Under the pieces are notes generated by a model. That model searched no databases. It saw only the letters and a program-made list of their open reading frames with translations, and was not told the origin of the DNA. A stretch of DNA of 64,000 bases. Origin: an uncultured Aeromonadales bacterium. Its GTDB lineage: Bacteria > Pseudomonadota > Gammaproteobacteria > Enterobacterales > Succinivibrionaceae. Where the stretch lies: assembly GCA_902782145.1 (NCBI GenBank), contig CACZLZ010000002.1, forward strand, positions 1-64,000, given 5' to 3'. Position numbers and translations under genes: made by a program. Below, piece after piece: positions 1 to 8,429 of this stretch. Every line of letters starts with the position of its first letter. Within the stretch, counting starts at the first letter, position 1.

Positions 1-1407
1 GCCATTCCCGGCTCCCAGTTGCCTCCAAGGACATTCCCGGAGACCGACTTCCTGTTCAAAACCTCCATGAGCCTTGAGGACATGGTCAGTATCCTTGTCT
101 TGTGGCTTGTGCTGCAGGTTCCTCTGGCCAGGATAAGCCGCTACAGGACTGGTCTGGGCTTCAGCTGTACCAAGCAGCAGCTTTACTCCTATGTTGAGGA
201 GACCGGCTATATGATAAAGCCCCTCTTCCTGCACATGATGAAGGCCTTGGGAGACTCCAATAGGCTCTTCATCGATGAAACCTTCTGGTCCTGCCGGGAA
301 AAGCTCAAAATCTCTCCTGATGATGTCCTGGATATAGGCGGTGACACCGAAGGTGGCATCAACTGGCTCCAGAACGGTGTCGTAGGCACCGTTGGGGGCG
401 CTCCGCCGCCAGACAAGAGGAAGAAAGGCTCGGGAAACAGCCACAATAAGCAGCAGACTGAAGCCAAGTCTATGCGGAGTTATATCTTCGCCATAGTGTG
501 TGACCATGCGGCCTTCTACTTCCACTCCGTCGTGCGGGACTCAATGCTCCCCCTGAAGATCCTGGCAGAGAACGACATGAACGAAGATGCGTTCATCATG
601 TCGGACGCCTTCTACAAGTACTTCAAGAAGATGGAGGAAGACGGCTGCCTGAAACTGGATGATGACGTCAGGCTCATGATTTACCATGGTCTTTGCTGGG
701 TGCATGCGAAGAGGTACTTCAACGTCATCATCAACCTTGGCAAGGACGACTCCGGCCAAATCATCCAGTCCTTCAAGGAGCAGGGCTGGGAGGCTGATGT
801 CTTCGATGCCGAAGAACTCAGGGACCTGATCTCCGCCTGCTTCCACAAGTTCAACGAGATCCTCAAGCGGTGCGAAGAGAACCCTGAACTGGATGTGGTG
901 GCTCTCAAGAATGAAGAGCTCAAGCCTATGATTGACCGCTTCTTTGAAAAGTGCCGAATGATCATGAGCGCCATTAAGAAGGATGCAGCCACCGGGCTGA
1001 GGAACTGCTCCAAGAAGTTCTGGGAGGCCCTCCACTATGCAGTGAACAACGAGGCTGGCCTCAGAGCCTTTCTGGACAGCCCCTACGGAGTGATGCACAA
1101 CAACCCGTGCGAATCCAAGTTCCGGTCCCTGGACATCCTCAGGAACTCCATGAAGGCCAATGACACCATCCATGGAGCCGAGACCCAGGCCCTGTTCTAC
1201 TCCTTCTACGTGACCTGCGAAATGAACGGCGTAAACTTTGAGGAGTTCCTCACCAGGGCTCTCACCACCCTGACGAGGCACAAGGACAAAATCGAGTTTT
1301 TAAAGAACGATCGGGGCTCTGTCATCGGATACAAATCCCACTGTATCCCCGACGAAATCCTTGACGGCCTCCTCCCATGGAATATGCCTAAGGGCCAGGA
1401 GGGTTAG
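1..1407 (+). CDS. IS66-family transposase (TnpC), 5' end outside window
   Basis: DDE transposase of the IS66 type, which moves its insertion sequence by cut-and-paste chemistry. The reading frame is already open at base 1, so the true start lies upstream; a TTG at 19 is only the first start-like codon. The visible part shows the expected acidic triad: Asp in LFIDETFW, Asp in IMSDAFYKYF and Glu in NNPCESKFRS. The C-terminal half matches the DDE_Tnp_IS66 fold. The usual partners TnpA and TnpB are not in the window. The gene ends with TAG just before a perfect hairpin at 1410-1433. Family call is firm; completeness of the element cannot be judged. Confidence 0.9.
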   Translation, partial: AIPGSQLPPRTFPETDFLFKTSMSLEDMVSILVLWLVLQVPLARISRYRTGLGFSCTKQQLYSYVEETGYMIKPLFLHMMKALGDSNRLFIDETFWSCREKLKISPDDVLDIGGDTEGGINWLQNGVVGTVGGAPPPDKRKKGSGNSHNKQQTEAKSMRSYIFAIVCDHAAFYFHSVVRDSMLPLKILAENDMNEDAFIMSDAFYKYFKKMEEDGCLKLDDDVRLMIYHGLCWVHAKRYFNVIINLGKDDSGQIIQSFKEQGWEADVFDAEELRDLISACFHKFNEILKRCEENPELDVVALKNEELKPMIDRFFEKCRMIMSAIKKDAATGLRNCSKKFWEALHYAVNNEAGLRAFLDSPYGVMHNNPCESKFRSLDILRNSMKANDTIHGAETQALFYSFYVTCEMNGVNFEEFLTRALTTLTRHKDKIEFLKNDRGSVIGYKSHCIPDEILDGLLPWNMPKGQEG

Positions 1408-1409
1408 GG

Positions 1410-1433
1410 GGTTCTGAAAATCATTTCAGAACC
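1410..1433. repeat. 10-bp perfect inverted repeat after the IS66 transposase
   Basis: GGTTCTGAAA and TTTCAGAACC flank a 4-base loop, immediately after the transposase stop codon. No T-run follows, so it is not a standard terminator. A near copy (TCTGAAAAACATTTCAGA, followed by CCTTATAC rather than ACCTATAC) occurs at 44724-44741. It may be part of an IS end or a shared mobile hairpin. Confidence 0.6.
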
Positions 1434-1609
1434 TATACAGCCAGATGAAGATTGCCCGGAAATTTCGCCGGAAAAGTTAAAGGATATGGTGGTAGTAACG
1501 AAAGCAGAACGGTAAAGAAACCAAAAGGAAAGATCTTAAGCAGATGATTATCATCAGCAGCAACAATAATACTGAGCCAATACATCGAGGAATGTGAGCA
1601 ATTTAGGGC

Positions 1610-2599
1610 TCAAGACTTTAACCGGTACTTCTGATTTCGGCTTCTGGGTTTGTCCGGAATGGTCATTTCGATGATGCCCTGACTTAACGCCGGGTTAAGA
1701 TAGTCCCGCCTGAAAGAAGCTCTGTTAGATAATCCCAGCCGTTCCATTATCTCTGCAGCGGAAAGAATATCATTTCCCATGGCTGATTTCAGTCTGTCAA
1801 TCAGAGAAACGGCATAACTCTGAACATCGGAGGTGCCAACAAACATCGTCTGCTGCATGGTATCAAGGATCACCTGCAGTATAAACTCCACAAATACACT
1901 GCTGTCAGCATCACTGCTGGATTTACCAAGAGCACTGTAATATTCCTCCTGGCGGTTTCTTATAAGTTCTTCCACAGGCAGCCAGTAGAAAATTTCATTC
2001 CAGTGCCCCAGAAGCAGACTGTGCCACATGCGACCCATACGCCCATTTCCGTCAACAAACGGATGAATGAATTCAAATTCATAGTGAAATATGGCAGATC
2101 TGATCAACGGATGGATTTCAGAGTTTTGGTACCAGGTGAAAAGATCCTGGATCTGTCCGGGAACCATATCTGCCGGCGGAGCCAAGTGTACAAGAGTTTT
2201 ACCCTTGAAAACGCCGACGCCACAGTTTCGGAACTTCCCATTCTCGGAAATCAACTCATTCATCATTGCTTTATGGGCTTTAAGCAGATCAGTAATGGAA
2301 TACGGATCTAAAGTAAGCATCATCTCATAAGCAGCGAATGCGTTTTTAACTTCTCTGATTTCTACCGGATGTCCCCAAATACGCTTTCCTTCAAAAATCG
2401 CCGTTACCTGCTCTAAAGAAAGTGAATTACTCTCAATGGCCAGTGAGGAATGTATTGTCTTAATGCGGTTCTCTTTTCTAAGGTGAGGAGTAAGACTGCC
2501 TTTGGACAGAACTTTGATCTGCCCTAACAATTCACTGATTGCAACCGCCAAATTTGTTATTTTGTCCGTCATGTGAAACGGAGGAATATACTTACTCAC
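1610..2599 (-). CDS. Fic domain protein (AMPylase-like) with C-terminal winged helix
   Basis: 329 residues from a GTG start; TAA lies just upstream in frame and no good Shine-Dalgarno is visible. The Fic active-site motif HPFVDGNGRMGR is intact at about residues 179-190, so nucleotidyl transfer to a protein hydroxyl is plausible. An N-terminal inhibitory-helix-like motif SSLAIESN (about 51-58) places it with Fic proteins that carry their own inhibitory helix, although Ser stands where Gly or Asn is usual after the Glu. Residues about 275-329 form a winged-helix-like tail ending DKPRSRNQKYRLKS, closely resembling the tail encoded at 42766-42972. The target protein is unknown. Confidence 0.88.
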   Translation of the reverse strand: MSKYIPPFHMTDKITNLAVAISELLGQIKVLSKGSLTPHLRKENRIKTIHSSLAIESNSLSLEQVTAIFEGKRIWGHPVEIREVKNAFAAYEMMLTLDPYSITDLLKAHKAMMNELISENGKFRNCGVGVFKGKTLVHLAPPADMVPGQIQDLFTWYQNSEIHPLIRSAIFHYEFEFIHPFVDGNGRMGRMWHSLLLGHWNEIFYWLPVEELIRNRQEEYYSALGKSSSDADSSVFVEFILQVILDTMQQTMFVGTSDVQSYAVSLIDRLKSAMGNDILSAAEIMERLGLSNRASFRRDYLNPALSQGIIEMTIPDKPRSRNQKYRLKS

Positions 2600-2638
2600 C
2601 TGTTTTTTTTAGATCTTCACCTGACTGCAAACTACCCT

Positions 2639-2881
2639 CAGTCCTTTGTACCACGTTTTTCCGGTGTAGGGATTGACGTTGTCACGGACGACATGTTATT
2701 AAGGTAGCCGTCTCTGCCTGAACAGTAATGGGGGTAAAATATAGGGGCGTTGAGCTTGAAATAACCATGTGCGAAGGAAAATAAATGTAATCGGCACTGT
2801 GGCCCCAGAGTGGGTCATGGTCAAAAATCCACCTGCAGGCATGTCCACCAGCACGCAACTCACATTTACTAAACTTAGCAA
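2639..2881 (-). pseudogene. Decayed copy of the small secreted protein gene at 3876-4124
   Basis: Reading the minus strand, 2639-2790 encodes HGYFKLNAPIFYPHYCSGRDGY and then, one frame over, VRDNVNPYTGK. This parallels HGYYRSNGTYVSPHYRSGRDGY and VRGNVNPYTGK of the intact gene. A small deletion near 2692-2700 shifts the frame, and Arg codons of the core are altered. The segment up to 2881 aligns with the signal-peptide region. It is therefore a frameshifted paralogue lying about 1.2 kb from the intact gene and on the same strand. No copy of the small membrane-protein gene follows it. Confidence 0.75.
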
Positions 2882-3014
2882 TAGATTAAGTAATACACCG
2901 TGAAGTTGCTGGATAACTCCAAAGAGCAGTGTTGGTACAGATATGACTGGATCTTACTGGAAATCCGTGTACCATCAAGTATTTCCTTTACTTTATCTAA
3001 TCCTAAATCAACTA

Positions 3015-3200
3015 TTACTTTTGATAATTTAACAAGTAATTGTTTAATCTTTTAACACCTTCTTCATAAGAATTGTCAATAGTTAAATAACTAGGATTTT
3101 TTTCTTGCTTTTTTTTAGATGCTCTAAGAGCTTTAGCAAGTGCAAGACAGGTTTTTTCGTCTTGAATTACAAATCTCTTTGTAATAGATGATGTAGCCAT
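3015..3200 (-). CDS. Small protein beginning MATSSITK, function unknown
   Basis: 61 residues if translation starts at the ATG at 3200; an upstream extension to 3263 is possible but has no better signal. The sequence starts MATSSITKRFVIQDEKTC, is followed by a Lys-rich stretch (RASKKKQEK), and ends in a predicted helix. Short proteins with this type of N-terminus occur in accessory regions and some resemble antitoxins, but I cannot name a family. The base composition is much more AT-rich than the backbone. No toxin-like partner is visible beside it. Confidence 0.45.
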   Translation of the reverse strand: MATSSITKRFVIQDEKTCLALAKALRASKKKQEKNPSYLTIDNSYEEGVKRLNNYLLNYQK

Positions 3201-3678
3201 AGCACACCCCACAGAATAACAGAATATCAACAATGGTTTTATTCCATTTTCGCAAAACAGCAAACATTTCCTTAAGTTTATATCAAAATTATGATGTTCA
3301 TCACAAATTTCATTTAAACAAAGTCTTTTTCATCGTTTAGAAGCATAACTTCTTCTTCAGATTTTTCCGAGTTGTTTCAAATTATCCATAGCAAGCCAAT
3401 GAACTTGAACTTATGCTGAGTCGTTCTGAGCCACCAACAGTCTTGGTCCAGAAGGTAACTTCTGGTTCATCGGGCAAGGTGGGACATCTATCATAGAGTC
3501 TCCATGTTAAAAGCATCCCTTGTCTCGGTCATTTTGAAAGGAATGTATCCACAGTTGAACCGGTCGATCGTCTCATCATTTGTGAATACGGCTGAGATAG
3601 CCACCAAAGCAGAACTGACCTTGTTCTGCCAACTCAAGGTTCTCTTGGCGCAGGTGAGTCAAGTGAGCATACCACTTT
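3201..3678. other. Intergenic stretch without a supported gene
   Basis: A plus-strand open frame at 3504-3779 has no recognisable family and overlaps the real gene at 3679-3849. A minus-strand fragment around 3430-3620 (containing DETIDRFNCGYIPFKMTE) is interrupted by stops and may be gene debris, but I cannot identify it. Confidence 0.4.
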
Positions 3679-3849
3679 CTAAAGATGGAAAACGACAAGC
3701 GAAAAAATGGCACCCGCAAAAAAGCCAACAAAACTGCCAAGAAGTTTGGCTATGTTGGGATGATTGGGCATGGCCTTGATGATCAGCATCCCGCCGATCA
3801 AATGCCATCCAACAAAGTAGGTCCACAAAATGACCGCTAGCATATTCAT
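3679..3849 (-). CDS. Two-helix small membrane protein (56 residues)
   Basis: Starts at ATG 3849, with GAGGAT about seven bases upstream as a ribosome-binding site, and ends with TAG. It encodes two hydrophobic segments: LAVILWTYFVGWHLIGGMLI near the N-terminus and LLGSFVGFFAGAIFSLVVFHL at the C-terminus, separated by a short polar loop (KAMPNHPNIAK). The start lies 26 bases downstream of the stop of the secreted-protein gene, so both are probably one transcript. An open frame on the opposite strand is treated as the shadow because it lacks these signals. I recognise no family; a role linked to the envelope or to its secreted neighbour is inference. Confidence 0.65.
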   Translation of the reverse strand: MNMLAVILWTYFVGWHLIGGMLIIKAMPNHPNIAKLLGSFVGFFAGAIFSLVVFHL

Positions 3850-3875
3850 GACTTTATCCTCACAGAACTCGTTAA

Positions 3876-4124
3876 CTACCAGCGGTTCTTTGTGCCCGAC
3901 TTTCCGGTGTAAGGATTGACGTTGCCCCGGACGGACCAGTTGTTGTTATGATAGCCGTCTCTGCCTGAACGGTAGTGGGGGGAAACGTAGGTTCCGTTAC
4001 TTCGGTAATAGCCATGCACATGGGAAGATGAATGGGACCCTCCCCGATGACCGCGGGCATCGGCCGTGGTCATACAAGCCACGGCAAACATGCACACCAG
4101 CACGCATAAACCCACTTTTTGCAA
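3876..4124 (-). CDS. Small secreted protein with NNWSVRGNVNPYTGK core
   Basis: 82 residues from a TTG start preceded by GAGGTG at good spacing. A signal peptide spans about residues 1-23 (hydrophobic VGLCVLVCMFAVACM, likely cleavage after TADA). The mature part has a Gly/His/Ser-rich start, then HGYYRSNGTYVSPHYRSG and NNWSVRGNVNPYTGKSG. This tail is typical of a widespread family of short exported proteobacterial proteins of unknown function. It heads a two-gene unit with the small membrane protein, and a decayed paralogue lies at 2639-2881. Confidence 0.8.
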   Translation of the reverse strand: MQKVGLCVLVCMFAVACMTTADARGHRGGSHSSSHVHGYYRSNGTYVSPHYRSGRDGYHNNNWSVRGNVNPYTGKSGTKNRW

Positions 4125-4241
4125 AATAGCACCTCAATTTTGAAGAAAACCCTGGTCATACTGTCGCCAACATCGGCTGCTGACAGTTAGGTCAGAAAAG
4201 TTTCTACCGTGACTCAAGTTCAGCCACACCCAGCCCAGATC

Positions 4242-5273
4242 TCACAGATTCTCCGCCAGCAGCCGGATCAGCCGGGGACCGTGGTAAATAAACCCGGTGT
4301 AGATCTGCACCAGTTTCGCCCCGGCATCCATTTTCTCCCGGGCGGCGGACACGGAGTCAATGCCCCCGGCACCGATGATGGGAATACGATCCTGGAGGAT
4401 CCCGTGAAGTTTCCGGATCACCGAGGTGCTCAGGCTCTGCAGGGGCCTGCCGCTGAGTCCTCCTGTCTCATAGGAATGAGGCATGTCAAACACCTCCTTC
4501 CGGCTCACCGTGGTGTTGGTGGCAATAACCGCGTCAATGCCGTTTTTCAGCAGTCCCTCGGCAATGAAGCCCAGCTCCTCATCCGTGAGATCCGGGGCGA
4601 TCTTCACTGCCAGGGGGACATGGCGTCCGTGGAGCCGTTCCAGATCCCCCTGCTTGGCCTTAAGCCCCGCCAGGAGTTCGTCAAACTGGGCGCCGAACTG
4701 GAGTTTCCGGAGATCCGGGGTGTTGGGTGAGGAGATGTTCACCGTAATATAATCCGCATGACGGTAGACCCGATCCATGCAGATCAGATAGTCGTCCAGG
4801 CTCTTCTCCAGGGGCGTCACCTTGTTCTTGCCAATGTTGATCCCCAGGATCCCGCCCTTCTGGCGGTAATTGCTGAGCTCAACATTCCGCACCAGGGCAT
4901 CCACCCCGTCATTGTTAAAACCCATGCGGTTGATGATCCCCTCCGCCGGAATTATCCGGAAGAGCCGCTTTTTAGGATTACCGCTCTGGGGGAGCGGAGT
5001 CACTGTGCCCACTTCAATGAAGCCGAAACCCAGTCCCCCCAGACCATCCACCGCCACGGCGTTTTTGTCCAGCCCTGCGGCCAGTCCCACCGGGTTCCTG
5101 AACCGCAGACCCATAACCTCCACCGGATGATCCGGGACCTTCTGGGCAAACATGAAGGCACAGCGGGATCGGCCAGCCGCCCCCAGCATCTTCAGCGTCA
5201 GCTCGTGCACTGCCTCGGGATCAAACCGGAAAAACACCGGCCGCACCAGGGACTCATAAAAACTGTAAAGCAT
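4242..5273 (-). CDS. pyrD: Dihydroorotate dehydrogenase (quinone), class 2
   Basis: Oxidises dihydroorotate to orotate in pyrimidine synthesis, passing electrons from FMN to membrane quinone. I chose ATG 5273, which follows GGGGGAGG by eight bases and gives [12 protein letters not shown], the usual class 2 N-terminus; an ATG at 5291 is less likely. It is 343 residues long, close to the E. coli enzyme (336). The active-site motif [15 protein letters not shown] carries the catalytic Ser, and the FMN-binding segments [10 protein letters not shown] and GAGGIDS are present. It is the last gene of a pepN-DUF2835-pyrD set on the minus strand. The fit with menaquinone production nearby is general, not specific. 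Confidence 0.95.
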   Translation of the reverse strand: MLYSFYESLVRPVFFRFDPEAVHELTLKMLGAAGRSRCAFMFAQKVPDHPVEVMGLRFRNPVGLAAGLDKNAVAVDGLGGLGFGFIEVGTVTPLPQSGNPKKRLFRIIPAEGIINRMGFNNDGVDALVRNVELSNYRQKGGILGINIGKNKVTPLEKSLDDYLICMDRVYRHADYITVNISSPNTPDLRKLQFGAQFDELLAGLKAKQGDLERLHGRHVPLAVKIAPDLTDEELGFIAEGLLKNGIDAVIATNTTVSRKEVFDMPHSYETGGLSGRPLQSLSTSVIRKLHGILQDRIPIIGAGGIDSVSAAREKMDAGAKLVQIYTGFIYHGPRLIRLLAENL

Positions 5274-5321
5274 TTCAGCAGCCTCCCCCATCAAAGCCTG
5301 TTGTCAAAACGTCGCCCCGGC

Positions 5322-5546
5322 TCACCGGATCCGCTCCAGGGAGACAAAGGAACTGCCCTCCAGTTCCAGGCGGAACTCACCCTGGATCCCCTCATGGGTG
5401 ACAAATTTCTGGAAATGGGCAATGGGCAGTTCCAGCCGCAGCCCTTCCCTGGTCATCACCGAAAGTCTCTTCACCGGTGATGAGTACATGATGTTCCTGA
5501 CCCTCTCCGCATCAATGCTGAGGGCGAAAGTGAAAGTACGGCTCAA
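5322..5546 (-). CDS. DUF2835 family protein
   Basis: 74 residues from a TTG start with GGGGAG five bases upstream. It has the family pattern: a beta-rich N-terminus, then RLELPIAHFQKFVTHEGIQGEFRLELE and a C-terminal SLERI. DUF2835 proteins are small, function unknown, and in many gammaproteobacteria lie between pepN and pyrD, exactly as here. The gene is 48 bases upstream of pyrD and about 120 bases downstream of pepN, so co-transcription is likely. No signal peptide or membrane segment is seen. Confidence 0.85.
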   Translation of the reverse strand: MSRTFTFALSIDAERVRNIMYSSPVKRLSVMTREGLRLELPIAHFQKFVTHEGIQGEFRLELEGSSFVSLERIR

Positions 5547-5664
5547 AGCGTCTCCCCATCTGCTCAGTGTTCATATTCCCCGGTGGGCAGCAGCTCTGTT
5601 CCGCACCACCAGCTCCTGCCGGCAGCTTCCCTTCCCCTGGCACTCCAGAAAGCCCGGATCCGGA

Positions 5665-8316
5665 TCAGCTGCCCCGGATCGGTGCCGCCGGCTTCAGGGC
5701 CCGGGAGATTTTTTCATACAGATCCGGCGCCAGATCCGGCAGGGCGGCAAGTTTCTCCAGTTCCAGGCGCATCAGTTCCCCCTTCCCGCCATGCAGGCGC
5801 CTGAACTGCAGCATCGGATCCACCAGCACAGAGGCAATCTGGGGATTCCGGGCATTCAGACAGGCCACCGTCTCACCCAGGAACCGGTAGGTCTCCTGCC
5901 AGCGGACATGGAAGGCATAAGGGTTGGCCCGGGTAAAGACCCCCACCAGAGACCGGATCCGGTTGGGGTTGGTGAAGTCAAACACGTCACTCTTCATCAG
6001 TTCCCGCACATTGTCCAGGGTTTTCTCCGAGGCCACCTGGGCCTGCAGGGCCAGCCACTTGTCCATCACCGTCTTCCTTCCCTGCCAGCGCTCCCGGAAG
6101 CTCTTCAGCATGATCCCGCCCTCAGGCAGCTCCGCCAGCACCGCTGCCTGCATAGCCGCCATGGTGTCGGTCATGCAGGTGGATGCCTCAAACTGAGCCA
6201 GGGCGAGCTGCCCGGCCTGGGGACGGCCGCCCAGGCACAGGAACCGCAGGGCCAGAGCCGAAAGCTCCCGGGCATTCAGACCGGCCCTGCCGGGAAGGGA
6301 GGCCTGCCGCCGCCCTTCGTGATAAACCCGGAGCCAGATGGCTTCCAGTTCACCTGCCAGAAGGATCCACAGTTCCCGGCAGACGCGGTGGATCCGCTCC
6401 GCCTCCACCTCCGGGAAAGAAACTGCCAGCTGCTGCTCCGAGGGGATCTCCAGAAGCATTGCCAGATATTCACCGTCGTGATCAGTTGCCTCCAGGATCC
6501 GGCGGTAGCAGCGGATCAGCGCTTCTGGCGGCTCCGGTTTCCGGTCCACGTCCCCCAGGAGGGTCCGGGCAAAGTGATCCGCCAGAAGTTCATTCAGGGC
6601 CTCATAGCGGTTGAAGCCGTCCCGGCTGAAGGATGCGATCCGTTCCAGGAGGGCATACTCCGGCTTCCGCTCCAGGATCACAGGAGCAGAGAAGCCTGTC
6701 AGGTAGCTCACCGCCGGCCTGGAAGGGATATCCGTAAACTCCAGGGTGGCCTCAGGGGAATCCAGGAGAAACAGTCCGTCCGCCGCAACCCTGCCGTCTG
6801 CCAGGTGAGCCGGAGTGCCGTCCTCCAGCAGCAGCTCAAACTTCAGGGGGATGCACAGGGGAGGATAGGCGCTCCGATCCGTGTAATCATCGCTCCGGTG
6901 GCGCTGCCGGAGCCTGACGGTGAGAACCTTCCTGACAGGATCATACTCCTCCTCCGCCGCCACCAGGGGAGTTCCCGAGCAGGAGTACCAGCGGCGGAAC
7001 ACGCTGAGATCAATGCCACTGCCCGCAGTGTCCTGCATGGCGTCCACAAAGTCCTCACAGGTGGCACAGGATCCGTCAAACCTGGAAAGATAGCATGCCA
7101 GGCCCTCCCGGAAACACTGCCGACCAAGGATAACCTGGAGCATGCGCACCACCTCGGCCCCCTTTTCATACACCGTGGCAGAATAGAAGTTGTTCTGCTC
7201 AATGACCTTGTCCGGACGTACCGGATGGGCCATGGGACCGGCGTCCTCAGGATACTGCACAGTGCGCAGAGTCCTGACCTGGCGGATCCGTTCCGCTGCC
7301 GGTGAGCCCATGTCGGCAGAGAACTCCTGATCCCGGAACACCGTCAGCCCCTCCTTCAGGCTCAGCTGAAACCAGTCGCGGCAGGTGACCCGGTTGCCGG
7401 TCCAGTTGTGAAAATATTCATGGCCGATGACATTCTCGATGCTCCGGCAGTCCCCGTCCGTAGCCGTGTCCCGGTTTGCCAGCACATATTTGGAGTTGAA
7501 GATGTTCAGCCCCTTGTTCTCCATGGCCCCCATGTTGAAGAAGTCCACGGCCACCACCTGGAACAGATCCAGATCGCACTCCAGGCCGAAGCGGTCCTCA
7601 TCCCATTTCATGGCCCGCTTCAGGGAGGCCATGGCATGGCCGGCCAGATCCAGATCACCACGGTTCACGAAGAACTCCAGATCCACCTTCCGCCCCCCGG
7701 CGGTGACAAAGGTGTCGGCCAGCACATCAAAACGGCCGGCCACCAGAGCAAAGAGATAACTGGGTTTGGCAAAGGGATCCTTCCGCACCGCATAGTGCCG
7801 TCCGCCACCCAGATCACCCTGCTCCGCCCGGTTGCCATTGGACAGAAGATGGGGGAAGGCATCCCGATCAGCCTCCATCCGCACAGTGAAACGGGAAGAC
7901 ACATCCGGCCGGTCCAGGTAATAGGTGATCTTCCGGAAGCCCTCGGCCTCGCACTGGGTGCACAGGATCCCCTCGGACATGTAAAGCCCCTCATAGTCCG
8001 TGACCTTAGCCGGGGCAAGATAATTCACCACCCGGAGATCAAACTCGGCGGGAACATCCGGCAGCGTCATGCTCACGCTGTCCAGGATGTGCTCCGCTGG
8101 AGCACCGTTGATCTCCACGCTCTCCAGCTCCAGGCGCACGCCGTCCAGCACCAGAGGCCGGGTGTGACTGCCGTTACGCCGGATGTGAAGCACCGCCTCC
8201 ACCCGGGTGCGCTCCGGATCCAGGCTGAAGCAGAGAAAGGTGTCAGTGATAAGGTAGTCCGGAGCCCGGTAGTCCTTCCGGTATTTGGGCTGTCTTTCGT
8301 TTGCGCTGTTGTCCAT
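5665..8316 (-). CDS. pepN: Aminopeptidase N (M1 zinc metallopeptidase)
   Basis: Cytosolic zinc aminopeptidase that removes N-terminal residues from peptides during protein turnover. 883 residues, close to the 870 of E. coli. The substrate-binding GAMEN motif is at 263-267 and the zinc site HEYFHNWTGNR at 299-309, with the third ligand Glu at 322 (HExxH plus 18). The ERAP1/DUF3458-like C-terminal helical region is complete. Start ATG 8316 has GGAAG six bases upstream. Large plus-strand open frames across the gene are shadows produced by GC-rich codon use. Confidence 0.96.
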   Translation of the reverse strand: MDNSANERQPKYRKDYRAPDYLITDTFLCFSLDPERTRVEAVLHIRRNGSHTRPLVLDGVRLELESVEINGAPAEHILDSVSMTLPDVPAEFDLRVVNYLAPAKVTDYEGLYMSEGILCTQCEAEGFRKITYYLDRPDVSSRFTVRMEADRDAFPHLLSNGNRAEQGDLGGGRHYAVRKDPFAKPSYLFALVAGRFDVLADTFVTAGGRKVDLEFFVNRGDLDLAGHAMASLKRAMKWDEDRFGLECDLDLFQVVAVDFFNMGAMENKGLNIFNSKYVLANRDTATDGDCRSIENVIGHEYFHNWTGNRVTCRDWFQLSLKEGLTVFRDQEFSADMGSPAAERIRQVRTLRTVQYPEDAGPMAHPVRPDKVIEQNNFYSATVYEKGAEVVRMLQVILGRQCFREGLACYLSRFDGSCATCEDFVDAMQDTAGSGIDLSVFRRWYSCSGTPLVAAEEEYDPVRKVLTVRLRQRHRSDDYTDRSAYPPLCIPLKFELLLEDGTPAHLADGRVAADGLFLLDSPEATLEFTDIPSRPAVSYLTGFSAPVILERKPEYALLERIASFSRDGFNRYEALNELLADHFARTLLGDVDRKPEPPEALIRCYRRILEATDHDGEYLAMLLEIPSEQQLAVSFPEVEAERIHRVCRELWILLAGELEAIWLRVYHEGRRQASLPGRAGLNARELSALALRFLCLGGRPQAGQLALAQFEASTCMTDTMAAMQAAVLAELPEGGIMLKSFRERWQGRKTVMDKWLALQAQVASEKTLDNVRELMKSDVFDFTNPNRIRSLVGVFTRANPYAFHVRWQETYRFLGETVACLNARNPQIASVLVDPMLQFRRLHGGKGELMRLELEKLAALPDLAPDLYEKISRALKPAAPIRGS

Positions 8317-8377
8317 GACAATCTTCCACCCATGATCCCGGAAAGTCCTCTGAGGAACCCTCCGGGACCGGAAACAT

Positions 8378-8405
8378 AAAAAAGGCGGACAAGGAGATGC
8401 CCGCC
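8378..8405 (-). terminator. Rho-independent terminator downstream of prc
   Basis: On the minus strand GGCGGGC and GTCCGCC form a 7-bp stem (one G-U pair) around an 8-base loop, followed by six T. It lies about 25 bases after the prc stop codon and before pepN, so it ends the proQ-prc transcript. Confidence 0.85.
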
Positions 8406-8429
8406 GGAGACCGGAACCGCTGTCCGGCG

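Noticed and set aside
5398-7305. 635-codon plus-strand open frame across pepN and the upstream gap
   Set aside because: Antisense to a complete, motif-bearing pepN; produced by GC-rich third positions and encoding no known domain.
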